A DNA stretch of 6,849 nucleotides from CAIVSN01 sp031539165 (GCA_031539165.1 JAVKLK010000046.1:1-6849); one strand, 5' to 3'. Positions 1 through 6,429 are shown, counted from the stretch's first letter. Made by a program: numbers and translations. Notes: generated from the sequence alone by a model not told the origin.

Positions 1-2
1 CG

Positions 3-110
3 TCAAGGGGGGAGTACATAATTCATAGCCCCACCCCACACGATACCTTCCGAGATGGGAAGAAATACTCTTGAAAAAAAACCGCATCCCCCTATACTGA
101 AGGGGTCTAG
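3..110 (+). other. Short open frame, possible 3' end of an upstream gene
   Basis: Reading TGA (72-74) as glycine, this frame stays open from the left edge to a TAG at 108-110, which sits immediately before a terminator-like hairpin. That is where the tail of an upstream gene would be expected. The roughly 35 residues match no family I recognise and include the uncommon Arg codon AGG. A good promoter overlaps the same bases, so the frame may be chance. RimP, the usual gene before nusA, cannot be recognised here. On the minus strand an ATG at 26-24 opens toward the left edge, but only eight codons are visible, too few to judge. Confidence 0.2.
71..98 (+). promoter_or_regulatory. Predicted sigma70-type promoter for the nusA operon
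   Basis: TTGAAA (71-76) and TATACT (93-98) each match the -35 and -10 consensus at five of six positions, with a 16-nt spacer. Transcription would start near 105 and give a leader of about 65 nt before the nusA ATG. That leader contains the terminator-like hairpin at 109-139. No comparable box pair lies between the hairpin and nusA, so this is the best candidate promoter for the whole six-gene operon. This is a prediction from box similarity only. Confidence 0.5.
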
Positions 111-139
111 AAGAATTTGGCTCGCACAAATTCTTTTTT
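109..139 (+). terminator. Intrinsic terminator-like hairpin in the nusA leader
   Basis: Bases 109-119 (AGAAGAATTTG) pair with 127-137 (CAAATTCTTTT), giving an 11-bp stem with one G-U pair and a 7-nt loop (GCTCGCA). The 3' arm merges into a run of six T at 134-139. The stem is AU-rich, so its strength is uncertain. It may end an upstream transcript (a stop codon lies at 108-110). Because it also lies downstream of the predicted promoter at 71-98, it may act as an attenuator of nusA. Confidence 0.5.
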
Positions 140-169
140 GTTACCTCATCTATTCCGTTTTATTTCCCT

Positions 170-1258
170 ATGATAGATCTCAAAAAAATTGAAAGTGCCA
201 TCAATCAAATTGGTACAGAGAAAAAGATTTCCAAAGAGAAACTCCTTGAAATCATTGAAGCCGCCATCAAAACTGCGTACAAAAAAGACTTCGGAAGCAA
301 GGACTCCGAAATTATTGTAAAAATCGACCTTGCCGCTGGAACCATCGAGCTCAGTCTAGAAAAGACTGTGGTAGAAACAGTCGAAGACCCTGAGACACAA
401 ATTGCTCTCGCGGATCTTGGAGAAGACGCGGAGAATTTCGAAATTGGTGATGTCATCGAAATCGATGTTACAGATGAAGTGATGCATTCTGAGGGATTCG
501 GACGAATCGCTTCTCAAGCGGCTCGACAGGTGATTATCCAGAAGATTCAAGAAACCGAAAAAGAGAAGATTTACAACCTCTTCCGAGACAAAGAAGGGCA
601 GCTCGTGAGTCTGCGAATCGAGCTCGTGGAGAAAAATCGAGTCATCTTCGACTATAACGGAAATCAAGTAGTACTCCCTAAATCAGAACAAACGAGCAAA
701 GACCATTATGTTCCGGGAGCTCGCATGTACCTCTATGTTGCCAAAGTTGAAGCAGACGGGATTTCTGGACCTCGAGTCACGCTCACTCGAAAAGACAAGG
801 AGCTCGTCAACAAACTCTTCGAAATGAATGTTCCAGAGCTCGAAGATGGAACCGTGGAAATCGTATCACTCACTCGAGTACCAGGAGTGAAGACGAAGCT
901 CGTCGTTGCAACAGAGTATGATGAAGTAGATCCTGCTGGGTCACTTATCGGACCAAAGGGAATTCGTGTACGAGCTGTCGTAGATGAGCTCTTCGGGGAA
1001 AAAATCGATATCATCAACTATACTCCTGATATGCGAGACCTTGCCAAGGCAGCCCTTGTCCCAGGAGAAGTTGTTGGCGTAACCATTGATGAGTCTGCAA
1101 AGATTATCACAGCGACAGTTACCACAGAAGAAAAACCAAAAGTACTCGGAAAGGGTGGAGTGAATATCAACCTTGCTTCTGAACTTCTCGGGTATAAGAT
1201 TATCCTCGAAACATTGGATGCTCCAGAAGGAGCCTCTCCTGCTTCAGAAACTCTCTAA
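170..1258 (+). CDS. nusA: Transcription termination/antitermination factor NusA
   Basis: NusA binds RNA polymerase and nascent RNA in the cytoplasm and modulates pausing, intrinsic termination and antitermination. The 362-aa product has the standard order: an N-terminal polymerase-binding domain (about 1-125) with the signature FGRIASQAARQ at 110-120; an S1 domain (about 133-206); KH1 (about 208-285) with GPKG at 261-264 followed by the conserved VDELFGEKIDII; and KH2 (about 290-348) with GKGG at 327-330 followed by INLASELLGY. It stops soon after KH2 and lacks the acidic repeats found in proteobacteria, as is usual outside that group. It is first in the operon; rplI follows after 16 nt instead of the common infB. 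The ATG has no Shine-Dalgarno sequence, only a pyrimidine-rich leader. The gene has no internal TGA and ends in TAA. A terminator-like hairpin in its leader suggests possible self-regulation, which is inference. Confidence 0.96.
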   Translation: MIDLKKIESAINQIGTEKKISKEKLLEIIEAAIKTAYKKDFGSKDSEIIVKIDLAAGTIELSLEKTVVETVEDPETQIALADLGEDAENFEIGDVIEIDVTDEVMHSEGFGRIASQAARQVIIQKIQETEKEKIYNLFRDKEGQLVSLRIELVEKNRVIFDYNGNQVVLPKSEQTSKDHYVPGARMYLYVAKVEADGISGPRVTLTRKDKELVNKLFEMNVPELEDGTVEIVSLTRVPGVKTKLVVATEYDEVDPAGSLIGPKGIRVRAVVDELFGEKIDIINYTPDMRDLAKAALVPGEVVGVTIDESAKIITATVTTEEKPKVLGKGGVNINLASELLGYKIILETLDAPEGASPASETL

Positions 1259-1274
1259 ACCCCCGTTTATTCTT

Positions 1275-1742
1275 ATGGCAAACGAGAAAATTCAGGTCAA
1301 GCTCCTCAAGCGACTGGCTGGCATCTGAAAAGAAGGAGAAATCGTTCAGGTAAGCCACTCTCAAGCGAGAAATTACCTCATACCAAAAGGATTTGCCGTA
1401 GAGGCAAGTGCCTCTCTCATCGCAGCAGAAGAGGCCAAAAAGAAGAAAAAGGCCGAAGCACGAATTCATACGATAGAAGAGCGCCAGAAAATCGCAGAAA
1501 CACTCCATACAAAATCTCTCTCTTTCACCTTGCGAGGAAAAGGAGACAAAGTATTCGGAGGAATAGGAGAACACGAAATTTTGCAGGAGATAGAAAAACA
1601 ATTCTCCATCGTACTAGAGAAGAAACACATCCTCCTTCCAGAAGGGCATCACATTAAAAAGGCAGGAGATACGGACATCAAAGTACACATCTCGGAAGAT
1701 ACCTATATTCGCATGACCATTCATATCGAAACATGCATCTAA
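1275..1742 (+). CDS. rplI: 50S ribosomal protein L9 (one UGA read as Gly)
   Basis: L9 binds 23S rRNA near the base of the L1 stalk and helps maintain the reading frame. The 155-aa product has the L9 N-terminal rRNA-binding domain: KIQVKLLKRLAGI, then UGA at codon 18 (1326-1328), then KEGEIVQVSHSQARNYLIPKG. The family reads 'LG+KGD.V.V..GYARN.LIPKG' here, so UGA falls on the conserved glycine of the turn. A Lys/Ala/Glu-rich central helix (about 52-85) connects to the C-terminal domain, which carries KVFGGIGEHEI. Length matches the usual 145-155 aa. Under the standard code only a 17-codon stub and a truncated C-terminal piece would be seen. There is no Shine-Dalgarno sequence (TTTATTCTTATG). 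The last 10 nt overlap the start of the next gene. Confidence 0.95.
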
Positions 1743-2119
1743 TTGGCATCGATCACGGCACGAAGCGTTGCGGAATTGCCGTGAGCATTGCTGGGGTAGC
1801 ACTTCCAAAAATGATTGTTCCTACAGGTCTCGTACTCCATGCTCTAGAAAAGCTCAAGCAAGAATATACCATACACACGTTCGTACTCGGAGCTGCCCCT
1901 CATTTGAGTGGAGTAAAGAGCAATCAGTTAGGGATTCAGCAAGACTTCGCATCAACCCTTCAGAGTCATTTTCCTGATTGTACCGTGGTATTTCATAACG
2001 AAGGGTTTAGTTCTAAACAGGCTCGATTTGAGCTTGAATCCCGAGGACTTCCCTCGGATGGAAACATCGACGATCAAGCGGCAGCTATTATTCTTCAAGA
2101 TTACATCGATCACCTCTAA
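1733..2119 (+). CDS. yqgF: YqgF/RuvX family RNase H-fold nuclease (pre-16S rRNA maturation)
   Basis: YqgF (RuvX) is an RNase H-fold nuclease; in E. coli it takes part in maturing the 5' end of 16S rRNA, and an earlier proposal was Holliday-junction resolution. The 128-aa product begins with the family signature IGIDHGTKRCGIAVS, with catalytic Asp7. It continues with a loop equivalent to the G-LP-D-G segment (LGAAPHLSGVKSNQ), then the second acidic site in HNEGFSSKQAR (Glu90), and ends with the third, IDDQAAAIILQDYID (Asp113/Asp114). Length is near the usual 130-150 aa. The ATG lies inside the end of rplI with a 10-nt overlap (ATGCATCTAA), which implies translational coupling; no Shine-Dalgarno sequence is visible. 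There is no internal TGA and the stop is TAA. Confidence 0.92.
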   Translation: MHLIGIDHGTKRCGIAVSIAGVALPKMIVPTGLVLHALEKLKQEYTIHTFVLGAAPHLSGVKSNQLGIQQDFASTLQSHFPDCTVVFHNEGFSSKQARFELESRGLPSDGNIDDQAAAIILQDYIDHL

Positions 2120-2122
2120 TCT

Positions 2123-2797
2123 ATGCATATTGGATTCATCATGGATGGAAACCGACGTTGGGCTACGGCGAGAAATCTCGCAAAGCACCTCGGACACCAT
2201 CAAGGAGCAGAAGCGGCAGAACGCATCGTGGAACTTTGTGTACGCGAGAAAATCGAATGTGCTAGTCTTTGGGCACTCGCAAAAAAGAATATCCTTGAGC
2301 GCTCCCCTGAGGAACTTACTTTCCTCTATGCGCTTCTCCAAGATTGGACGGATAAGATTCGAGAGCAATGTCTGAAAAATAACGTTCGGTTTGATACAGT
2401 GGGAGATCTCTCTCTTCTTCCGTCTGGATTACAGAATGCCCTTCAGACAAATAAGGATGCTACTAAAGCCAATACAGGAATGACTCTCATTCTTGCTATC
2501 GGCTATGGTGGACAAGATGAAATTGTGCGGGCAGTCCGCCGAGCTATCGAATCTGGAATCGCTCCAGAAGATGTGAATGAAACGTCTTTTCTGCAGTTTC
2601 TCGATAGCGGATCATTCCCTCCTCCGGACCTCATCGTTCGTACTGGTGGGGATAGTCGTCACTCAGGATACTTCCTCTACCAAGCAGAATATAGTGAATA
2701 CTACTTCACCAAGACACTTTGGCCAGATTTCCGAGAAGAAGAGTTTTATACAGCACTTCAGAGTCTCCAGAGTGCGAAGCGAAATTTTGGAAAATAA
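2123..2797 (+). CDS. uppS: Isoprenyl transferase / undecaprenyl diphosphate synthase
   Basis: This cis-prenyltransferase extends farnesyl diphosphate with isopentenyl diphosphate to make the C55 lipid carrier for peptidoglycan and other envelope polymers. Visible signatures in the 224-aa product are HIGFIMDGNRRWA with catalytic Asp8; a basic/His segment KHLGHHQGAE; LAIGYGGQDEIVRAVR (the 'NYGGR-EI' region); and PPDLIVRTGGDSRHSGYFLY with the pyrophosphate-binding Arg173 and Arg179, followed by YSEYYF (Glu192) and LWPDF. The usual flexible-loop motif 'STENW' is replaced by A53-K-K-N-I57, keeping only the Asn. It is slightly shorter than typical (about 240-250 aa). The start lies 3 nt after the yqgF stop and has no Shine-Dalgarno sequence. 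It implies that the cell makes its own wall-lipid carrier. Product chain length cannot be read from the sequence. Confidence 0.93.
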   Translation: MHIGFIMDGNRRWATARNLAKHLGHHQGAEAAERIVELCVREKIECASLWALAKKNILERSPEELTFLYALLQDWTDKIREQCLKNNVRFDTVGDLSLLPSGLQNALQTNKDATKANTGMTLILAIGYGGQDEIVRAVRRAIESGIAPEDVNETSFLQFLDSGSFPPPDLIVRTGGDSRHSGYFLYQAEYSEYYFTKTLWPDFREEEFYTALQSLQSAKRNFGK

Positions 2798-2807
2798 TAC
2801 TCACCCC

Positions 2808-3269
2808 ATGTCTTCCCGACATATCTTTGCCGAAAATAAAAAAGCGCTCTTTGATTACGAAGTCATCGAGCGTTTTGAGGCAGGAATTGAACTTCTGGGA
2901 AGCGAGGTAAAAAGTGTACGAGCGGGAAGCATAAATCTCCGAGGTTCGCATGTCTCACTTGCTAGCGGTCGTCCCGTGCTCCTCTGAGCCCACATCAGCC
3001 CCTACAAACAGGGCATGATTGGCACGCTGGCAAATCCAGTCCGAGAAAGAAATCTCTTTCTTCATAAAAAAGATATTTTTCGCCTCATCGGAAAGATTCG
3101 CGAAAAAGGACTTACTCTTGTGCCAACGGAACTCTATCTCAAAGGAACACTCATTAAAGTGGAAGTAGCTCTCGTTCGCGGACGCACAAAGCATGACAAA
3201 CGAAATGTTCTCAAGAACCGAACGCTTGAGAAAGAAGCCCGAAGTGCTCTCCGAAAGTATTCAGTCTAA
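2808..3269 (+). CDS. smpB: SsrA-binding protein SmpB (one UGA read as Gly)
   Basis: SmpB binds tmRNA and delivers it to stalled ribosomes for trans-translation. The 153-aa product follows the family closely: AENKKALFDYEVIERFEAGI, then LLGSEVKSVRAGSINLRGSHV, then RPVLL-UGA-AHISPYKQG with the UGA at codon 60 (2985-2987). The family has an invariant-looking 'LLGAHISPY' there, so this is one of the best proofs of UGA = Gly in the window. It continues with VRERNLFLHKKDIFRLIGKI, KGLTLVPTELYLK, and the tail VEVALVRGRTKHDKR followed by a basic C-terminus that normally inserts into the decoding centre. Length is normal (about 150-160 aa). CGA codons stand at conserved arginines (VRAG, HDKR). It starts 10 nt after uppS and ends in TAA. 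The tmRNA gene ssrA itself is not in this window. Confidence 0.96.
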
Positions 3270-3275
3270 TCATCC

Positions 3276-4472
3276 ATGGCGATACACCCTTCATTTCTTG
3301 AATACATGTCCGACACATTCTTTGTGAATGAGCCGGAAGAGTTTGCTCTATTTCAGAAAAGTCTCCTCCGCCCCCTCCGAAAAACGATTCGAATCAATAC
3401 AAATCAGCGAGATATTCCCTCGTTCATCTCAGAGAAGACGGCAGAAGGATGGGTATTCTCCCCCACTCCAAATGGACATGTATTTCACGTAGATAGAACA
3501 AATCGGGAGCTTGCTTTAGGGTCCACCCCCGAGCATCTCCGATGAGATTTCTATATTCAAGAGCTTTCCGCCTCGATGTCCGTATGGCATCTTGCAGAAG
3601 GCAGAATCCACGAAGAACCGTTTCATATTCTTGAAATGGCATCAAGTCCAGGAGGGAAAACTACTCAGCTTGCCGAGCACTATCCGAATTCCTTCATTGT
3701 AGCAAATGAGTTCACCAAAGATCGGATGAATGCTCTTCTCGAAAATATCGAGCGTATGGGGGTATCCAATATCGCGGTCACCAATATGAACGGGGTTCAG
3801 TATCGAGATGTGCCAGAGGCATTTGATTTTGTTCTTCTCGATGCCCCCTGTTCGGGGGAAGGAATTGGATTCAAGGCAGAAGAAAGTCTTCGATACTGGA
3901 ACATCAAGAATGTTCGAACTATTGCCCGCCTCCAATCCAAGCTCCTTCTTGCGGGACTTGCAGCACTCAAGCCGGGAGGCACTCTTCTCTACTCAACTTG
4001 CACACTCAACACGATAGAAAACGAAGGAGTGCTTGAAACCGCAAAAGCACTCTATGGAGACTTGATTTCTATTTCTTTTGCCAAGCGTTTCTGGCCACAC
4101 AAAGAAGTGGCTGGAGGATTCTATGTAGCAAAGATACAGAAGAGAGGTTCCCTTCCGACTGATACACAGAAAGAGAGCTCCGGGGAAATCCGCTCTATCA
4201 TGAATACGGATATTGCCCCTCTTCGAGATAAGGAACTCCGCCAAATACAAGAAGGTATTGAAGCCTTTCCTCTTCTAGAAAAAAATGGGCAATTGTATCG
4301 ATACAAGAACGATGTGCTCTACATTCGACACACCTGAGATATATCTTCTCTCTTAAAACAAGTCTACTGCATCAAGCTTGGCACTAGAATAGGGAGACTC
4401 GAAAATGGGGCTTTTCGCCCTACTCTTGAACAAAAAATGTATTCAAAAATCAGCCGAAACGAACCAAAGTAG
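3276..4472 (+). CDS. 16S rRNA m5C methyltransferase, RsmB/RsmF (NOL1/NOP2/Sun) family, two UGA read as Gly
   Basis: This SAM-dependent enzyme methylates cytosine-5 in RNA, most likely 16S rRNA. The 398-aa product starts with an RsmF-like N-terminal segment (PLRKTIRINTN), then HLR-UGA90-DFYIQELSASM, matching the family 'G.YYIQE-S-M'. The catalytic core has motif I MASSPGGKTTQLAEH (121-135, SAM binding), motif IV LLDAPCSGEG with Cys192, and motif VI LLYSTCTLNTIENE with Cys242. By family knowledge Cys242 is the nucleophile and Cys192 assists product release. The second UGA (codon 354, 4335-4337) is followed by 44 more codons containing KLGTRIGRLENGAFRPT, resembling the start of the RsmF-type C-terminal RNA-binding region, before TAG at 4470-4472. 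The NusB-like N-terminal domain of RsmB is absent, so RsmF-like is more likely; the exact target base is unknown. It lies 6 nt after smpB and is last in the operon. Confidence 0.9.
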
Positions 4473-4511
4473 CCCCGCATCTTGTGGTTGATACATACAA
4501 AAGGGTACACA

Positions 4512-4525
4512 GGGAGAATTCTCCC
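4512..4525. repeat. Perfect 14-bp palindrome GGGAGAATTCTCCC
   Basis: The sequence is its own reverse complement with no spacer, so it suits a dimeric protein site better than an RNA hairpin. It lies in the noncoding gap upstream of the GHMP-kinase-like gene. Thirteen of its bases (GGGAGAATTCTCC) recur inside that gene at 5122-5134. No T run follows, so it is not an intrinsic terminator. The function is unknown. Confidence 0.55.
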
Positions 4526-4554
4526 AAGAACCGCTATAGCAAAGCAAAGTAGAA

Positions 4555-4584
4555 TTTTTTGGTCGGGAAATACCGAGCAAAAAA
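4555..4584. repeat. Inverted repeat with T6/A6 arms
   Basis: TTTTTTGGTCGG (4555-4566) pairs with CCGAGCAAAAAA (4573-4584) around the 6-nt loop GAAATA, giving 11 pairs and one G-G mismatch. On both strands the T run precedes the stem and A follows it, so it is not an intrinsic terminator in either direction as written. It could be a folded 5' leader or end-region structure of an RNA, or a protein site. Confidence 0.5.
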
Positions 4585-4658
4585 TCCAAGAAAATGCTCA
4601 AGAAAAATTGGTATCGAGAGAAATTAGATAGTATGAAACTCAACATTTCTTCTCCGCT

Positions 4659-6362
4659 ATGTTGCATACTCTCACTCCCCTTGCTGCTCGGCAATTCGTT
4701 GCCCAATCACCGGAAGTTTATGAGCGATTCTATCAAACCCATGATATAGTCGGCTCGGGAAGATTCTCCATTCCACTCAATCCGATTCTTCTCGATCCAG
4801 ATGGGTATACCATCGTTGCCCGGCAAAAAATCCATCTTCAATGCCTCGTTGGACTTCAGTTCCACTCCTCTCCCGGCATTCAGCTTGGAACCGCAGAGCT
4901 CTTCACTTTTGAATCACAAGGATTTGAGTCCATCGGACTCTCAGAACTCCTCGATCAAAGCGAAGAGCTTTTATTGTACCTCAAAGGATATCTCGCAGAA
5001 ACCCGAGAAACACAGGGCATTCGAATCAATGTTCTCTCGGAAGCACCTCGTGGATACTCGATTGGATTCTCGGGAACATTTTCTGGAATTCTCTGACACC
5101 TGCTTCGATATATCAAATACGGGGAGAATTCTCCTCTCTCCCATGGGATTCTCAATGATGAACGCTCGGAAATTGCAGAAACTGCACGAGTCATCGAATC
5201 CATACTTAAGACACCGGAAACAGATGGACAAAGCTCTTACCAGACACTCTATGCAGAAGCTGCGCCAAGCGTATTTATCGTTCGGAACGGCCGAAATGGA
5301 AAAGACCGGCAACTTCGGAAACTTATCGGAATAGAGAGAAATCTCTCGGAAGTGCTGGACTACGGAATGATTTATTCATGAGTTCCTCTTCTGGCAAGGA
5401 CTATTGAGCACCGAGCTGGGCAAAATGAAGCAAAGCATGGAGCTGAGTGGTGCGGAGATCGCCTTGGCATCAAACTCACCAGCAAGAATTACACAGACTC
5501 CCTCAAGCAGGTGCTTCGACTCGAAAACGCCCACTTCCTCTCCTTGCTCGATACACTCATGAATGATGCCTCTTCTGGAGATGTGGAGGAGTTTCTCCGA
5601 TATGGAAACAGTCTCGCTCATTCTTTTGAGAAGCTCGATGGAAAATCTGAATTTCTCCGTCATATCTGGGAGATTCTCGGAGAGAATCTCGGACTACAGT
5701 CATGTGATATTGCTCTTCTCCCCCTCTATAGTACGACTCGAGGAGGCTCGTATATTTGGTACGGTCGCAGGGGAATTGCTCGGAAAAACCTTTATCTTGC
5801 CCTTCAAGAAGCACGCAAACGATACCCCGAACTCAATATCATTTACGATGGGCAGATTATTGGTCCTGACTTCCGAGCGGAAGTGGTGATAGAGCAGGAC
5901 AGAGCCAATGAATTTATCGCTCCAAGTTCTCTTGCAGAATGATACCTCATACGAACTCCTGGAACACGAGAGCATACGGGTGCATATGACTCAGGCGGAC
6001 TCTCTCGAGGAAAACTTCTGGTCGATCAAATTGCTCGAAAAATCTATATCGACGGAGAGCGAGTGAGCTCCAAGGAAATCCTTTCTCAGCAACTCACCAT
6101 CGATCTTCTGGATAAATTTATCTCGGAGGAGTCTCACGAAATCCATGCTTCCGAACTTCCCACATCCACCTATACACAAAACAAAAGTGAGATGATGTCC
6201 AAAATCCTCAGCCCACTCATGCGCACTGTACGTCGTCGTCTCGGAAAAGAAATCCAACTCAGCTGTCACGGATCAACCACAGATTTTGTGATTCGGTTCG
6301 AGTCTATGGACCTCGATGTGTGCAGCGTGAGTCGGATTGGAGGGGTGGGGGCAAGAAGGTAG
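4659..6362 (+). CDS. GHMP-kinase-like protein with C-terminal winged-helix-like domain (three UGA read as Gly)
   Basis: With UGA as glycine at codons 146 (5094), 241 (5379) and 428 (5940), a single 567-aa frame runs to TAG at 6360-6362. The N-terminal part has GSGRFSIPLN near residue 33 and INVLSEAPRGYSIGFSGTFS with P130-RGYSIGFSGTFS. This aligns without gaps to the GHMP kinase phosphate-binding motif 'P-x-G-S-G-L-G-S-S-x-A-F-S'. MIYS-UGA241-VPLLARTIEHRAGQ and TTRGGSYIWYGRRG (359-372) sit where later GHMP motifs are expected, though they are divergent. After residue about 440 comes a different domain: GKLLVDQIARKIYIDGERV (451-469), helices 478-520, then LMRTVRRRLGKEIQLSC and FVIRF. This resembles the OmpR/PhoB winged helix (strand pair, helix bundle, 'LR+KLG', wing strand). 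Substrate and DNA binding are unproven. No signal peptide or membrane segment is visible. There is no Shine-Dalgarno sequence. The fold assignments are inference from motif shape; the single open frame is seen directly. Confidence 0.6.
5122..5134. repeat. Second copy of GGGAGAATTCTCC
   Basis: These 13 bases match 4512-4524 exactly and contain the 12-bp palindrome GGAGAATTCTCC. Here it is within the coding frame of the GHMP-kinase-like gene (Gly-Glu-Asn-Ser-Pro codons). Two copies about 600 bp apart could form a looping operator, but common local codons (GGA, GAA, TCT, CTC) make coincidence a real possibility. Confidence 0.35.
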
Positions 6363-6372
6363 ATGATTCTCG

Positions 6373-6387
6373 TTTGCTTTGAGCAAA
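6373..6387 (+). repeat. Small hairpin upstream of the toxin-antitoxin promoter
   Basis: TTTGCT (6373-6378) and AGCAAA (6382-6387) form a 6-bp stem with a TTG loop, 10 nt after the stop of the GHMP-kinase-like gene. No T run follows, so termination is doubtful. It could weakly separate the two transcription units or be part of the operator region. Confidence 0.25.
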
Positions 6388-6408
6388 ATATAGCTATATT
6401 AGCTATAT
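6388..6408. promoter_or_regulatory. Probable autoregulatory operator of the toxin-antitoxin pair
   Basis: ATATAGCTATAT (6388-6399) is a perfect 12-bp palindrome. Its TAGCTATAT unit (6391-6399) is repeated directly and without spacing at 6400-6408, and the second copy runs into the -10 box. Phd/YefM antitoxins and their toxin complexes typically bind repeated palindromes that overlap their own promoter, so this is the expected place and shape. Binding is inferred. Confidence 0.55.
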
Positions 6409-6411
6409 AAT
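6406..6411 (+). promoter_or_regulatory. -10 box TATAAT of the toxin-antitoxin promoter
   Basis: A perfect TATAAT lies 18 nt before the antitoxin ATG, so transcription would start only about 11-12 nt upstream of translation, giving a very short leader. No good -35 is found at 16-18 nt; the closest candidate, TTGAGC at 6379-6384, has a 21-nt spacer. The operator repeats overlap the box. Confidence 0.5.
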
Positions 6412-6429
6412 ACTCTTTATCTTCATACT

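Larger units (their letters stand above)
4473..4658. other. 186-nt intergenic region with palindrome and inverted repeat
   Basis: No reading frame here resembles a protein, and no tRNA-like fold is apparent. It holds a perfect palindrome (4512-4525) and a long inverted repeat (4555-4584). No classic terminator (hairpin followed by a T run on the + strand) ends the upstream operon. Weak promoter candidates for the next gene are TAGAAT at 4550-4555 and the pair TTGGTA (4608-4613) / TAGTAT (4629-4634) with a short 15-nt spacer; neither is convincing. An ATG at 4633 is in another frame from the downstream gene. The downstream frame is closed by TAG at 4629-4631, which fixes 4659 as the first available ATG. 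Confidence 0.5.

Noticed and set aside
3..26. Start of a divergent minus-strand gene at the left edge
   Set aside because: Only eight codons are visible (MNYVLPPG with UGA as Gly) and no convincing minus-strand promoter precedes it.
89..105. CCCCT/AGGGG hairpin as a terminator
   Set aside because: It is only 5 bp, has no T run after it, and overlaps the -10 box of a better-supported promoter.
2985..2987. Selenocysteine reading of UGA
   Set aside because: The sites align to glycine, not cysteine, occur in non-redox proteins such as L9 and SmpB, and have no SECIS-like hairpin directly after them.
4391..4421. Hairpin CGAAAA/TTTTCG with flanking AGGG/CCCT as the operon terminator
   Set aside because: With UGA as Gly the methyltransferase frame runs through it to 4472, and no T run follows the stem.
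4443..4706. Minus-strand frame across the intergenic gap
   Set aside because: The 87 residues resemble no family, the frame overlaps the ends of two + strand genes, and it looks like an antisense shadow.
5511..5942. Separate gene starting at GTG 5511
   Set aside because: It is in the same frame as the 4659 gene, joined through UGA codons at 5094, 5379 and 5940, with no TAA or TAG between 4659 and 6360.
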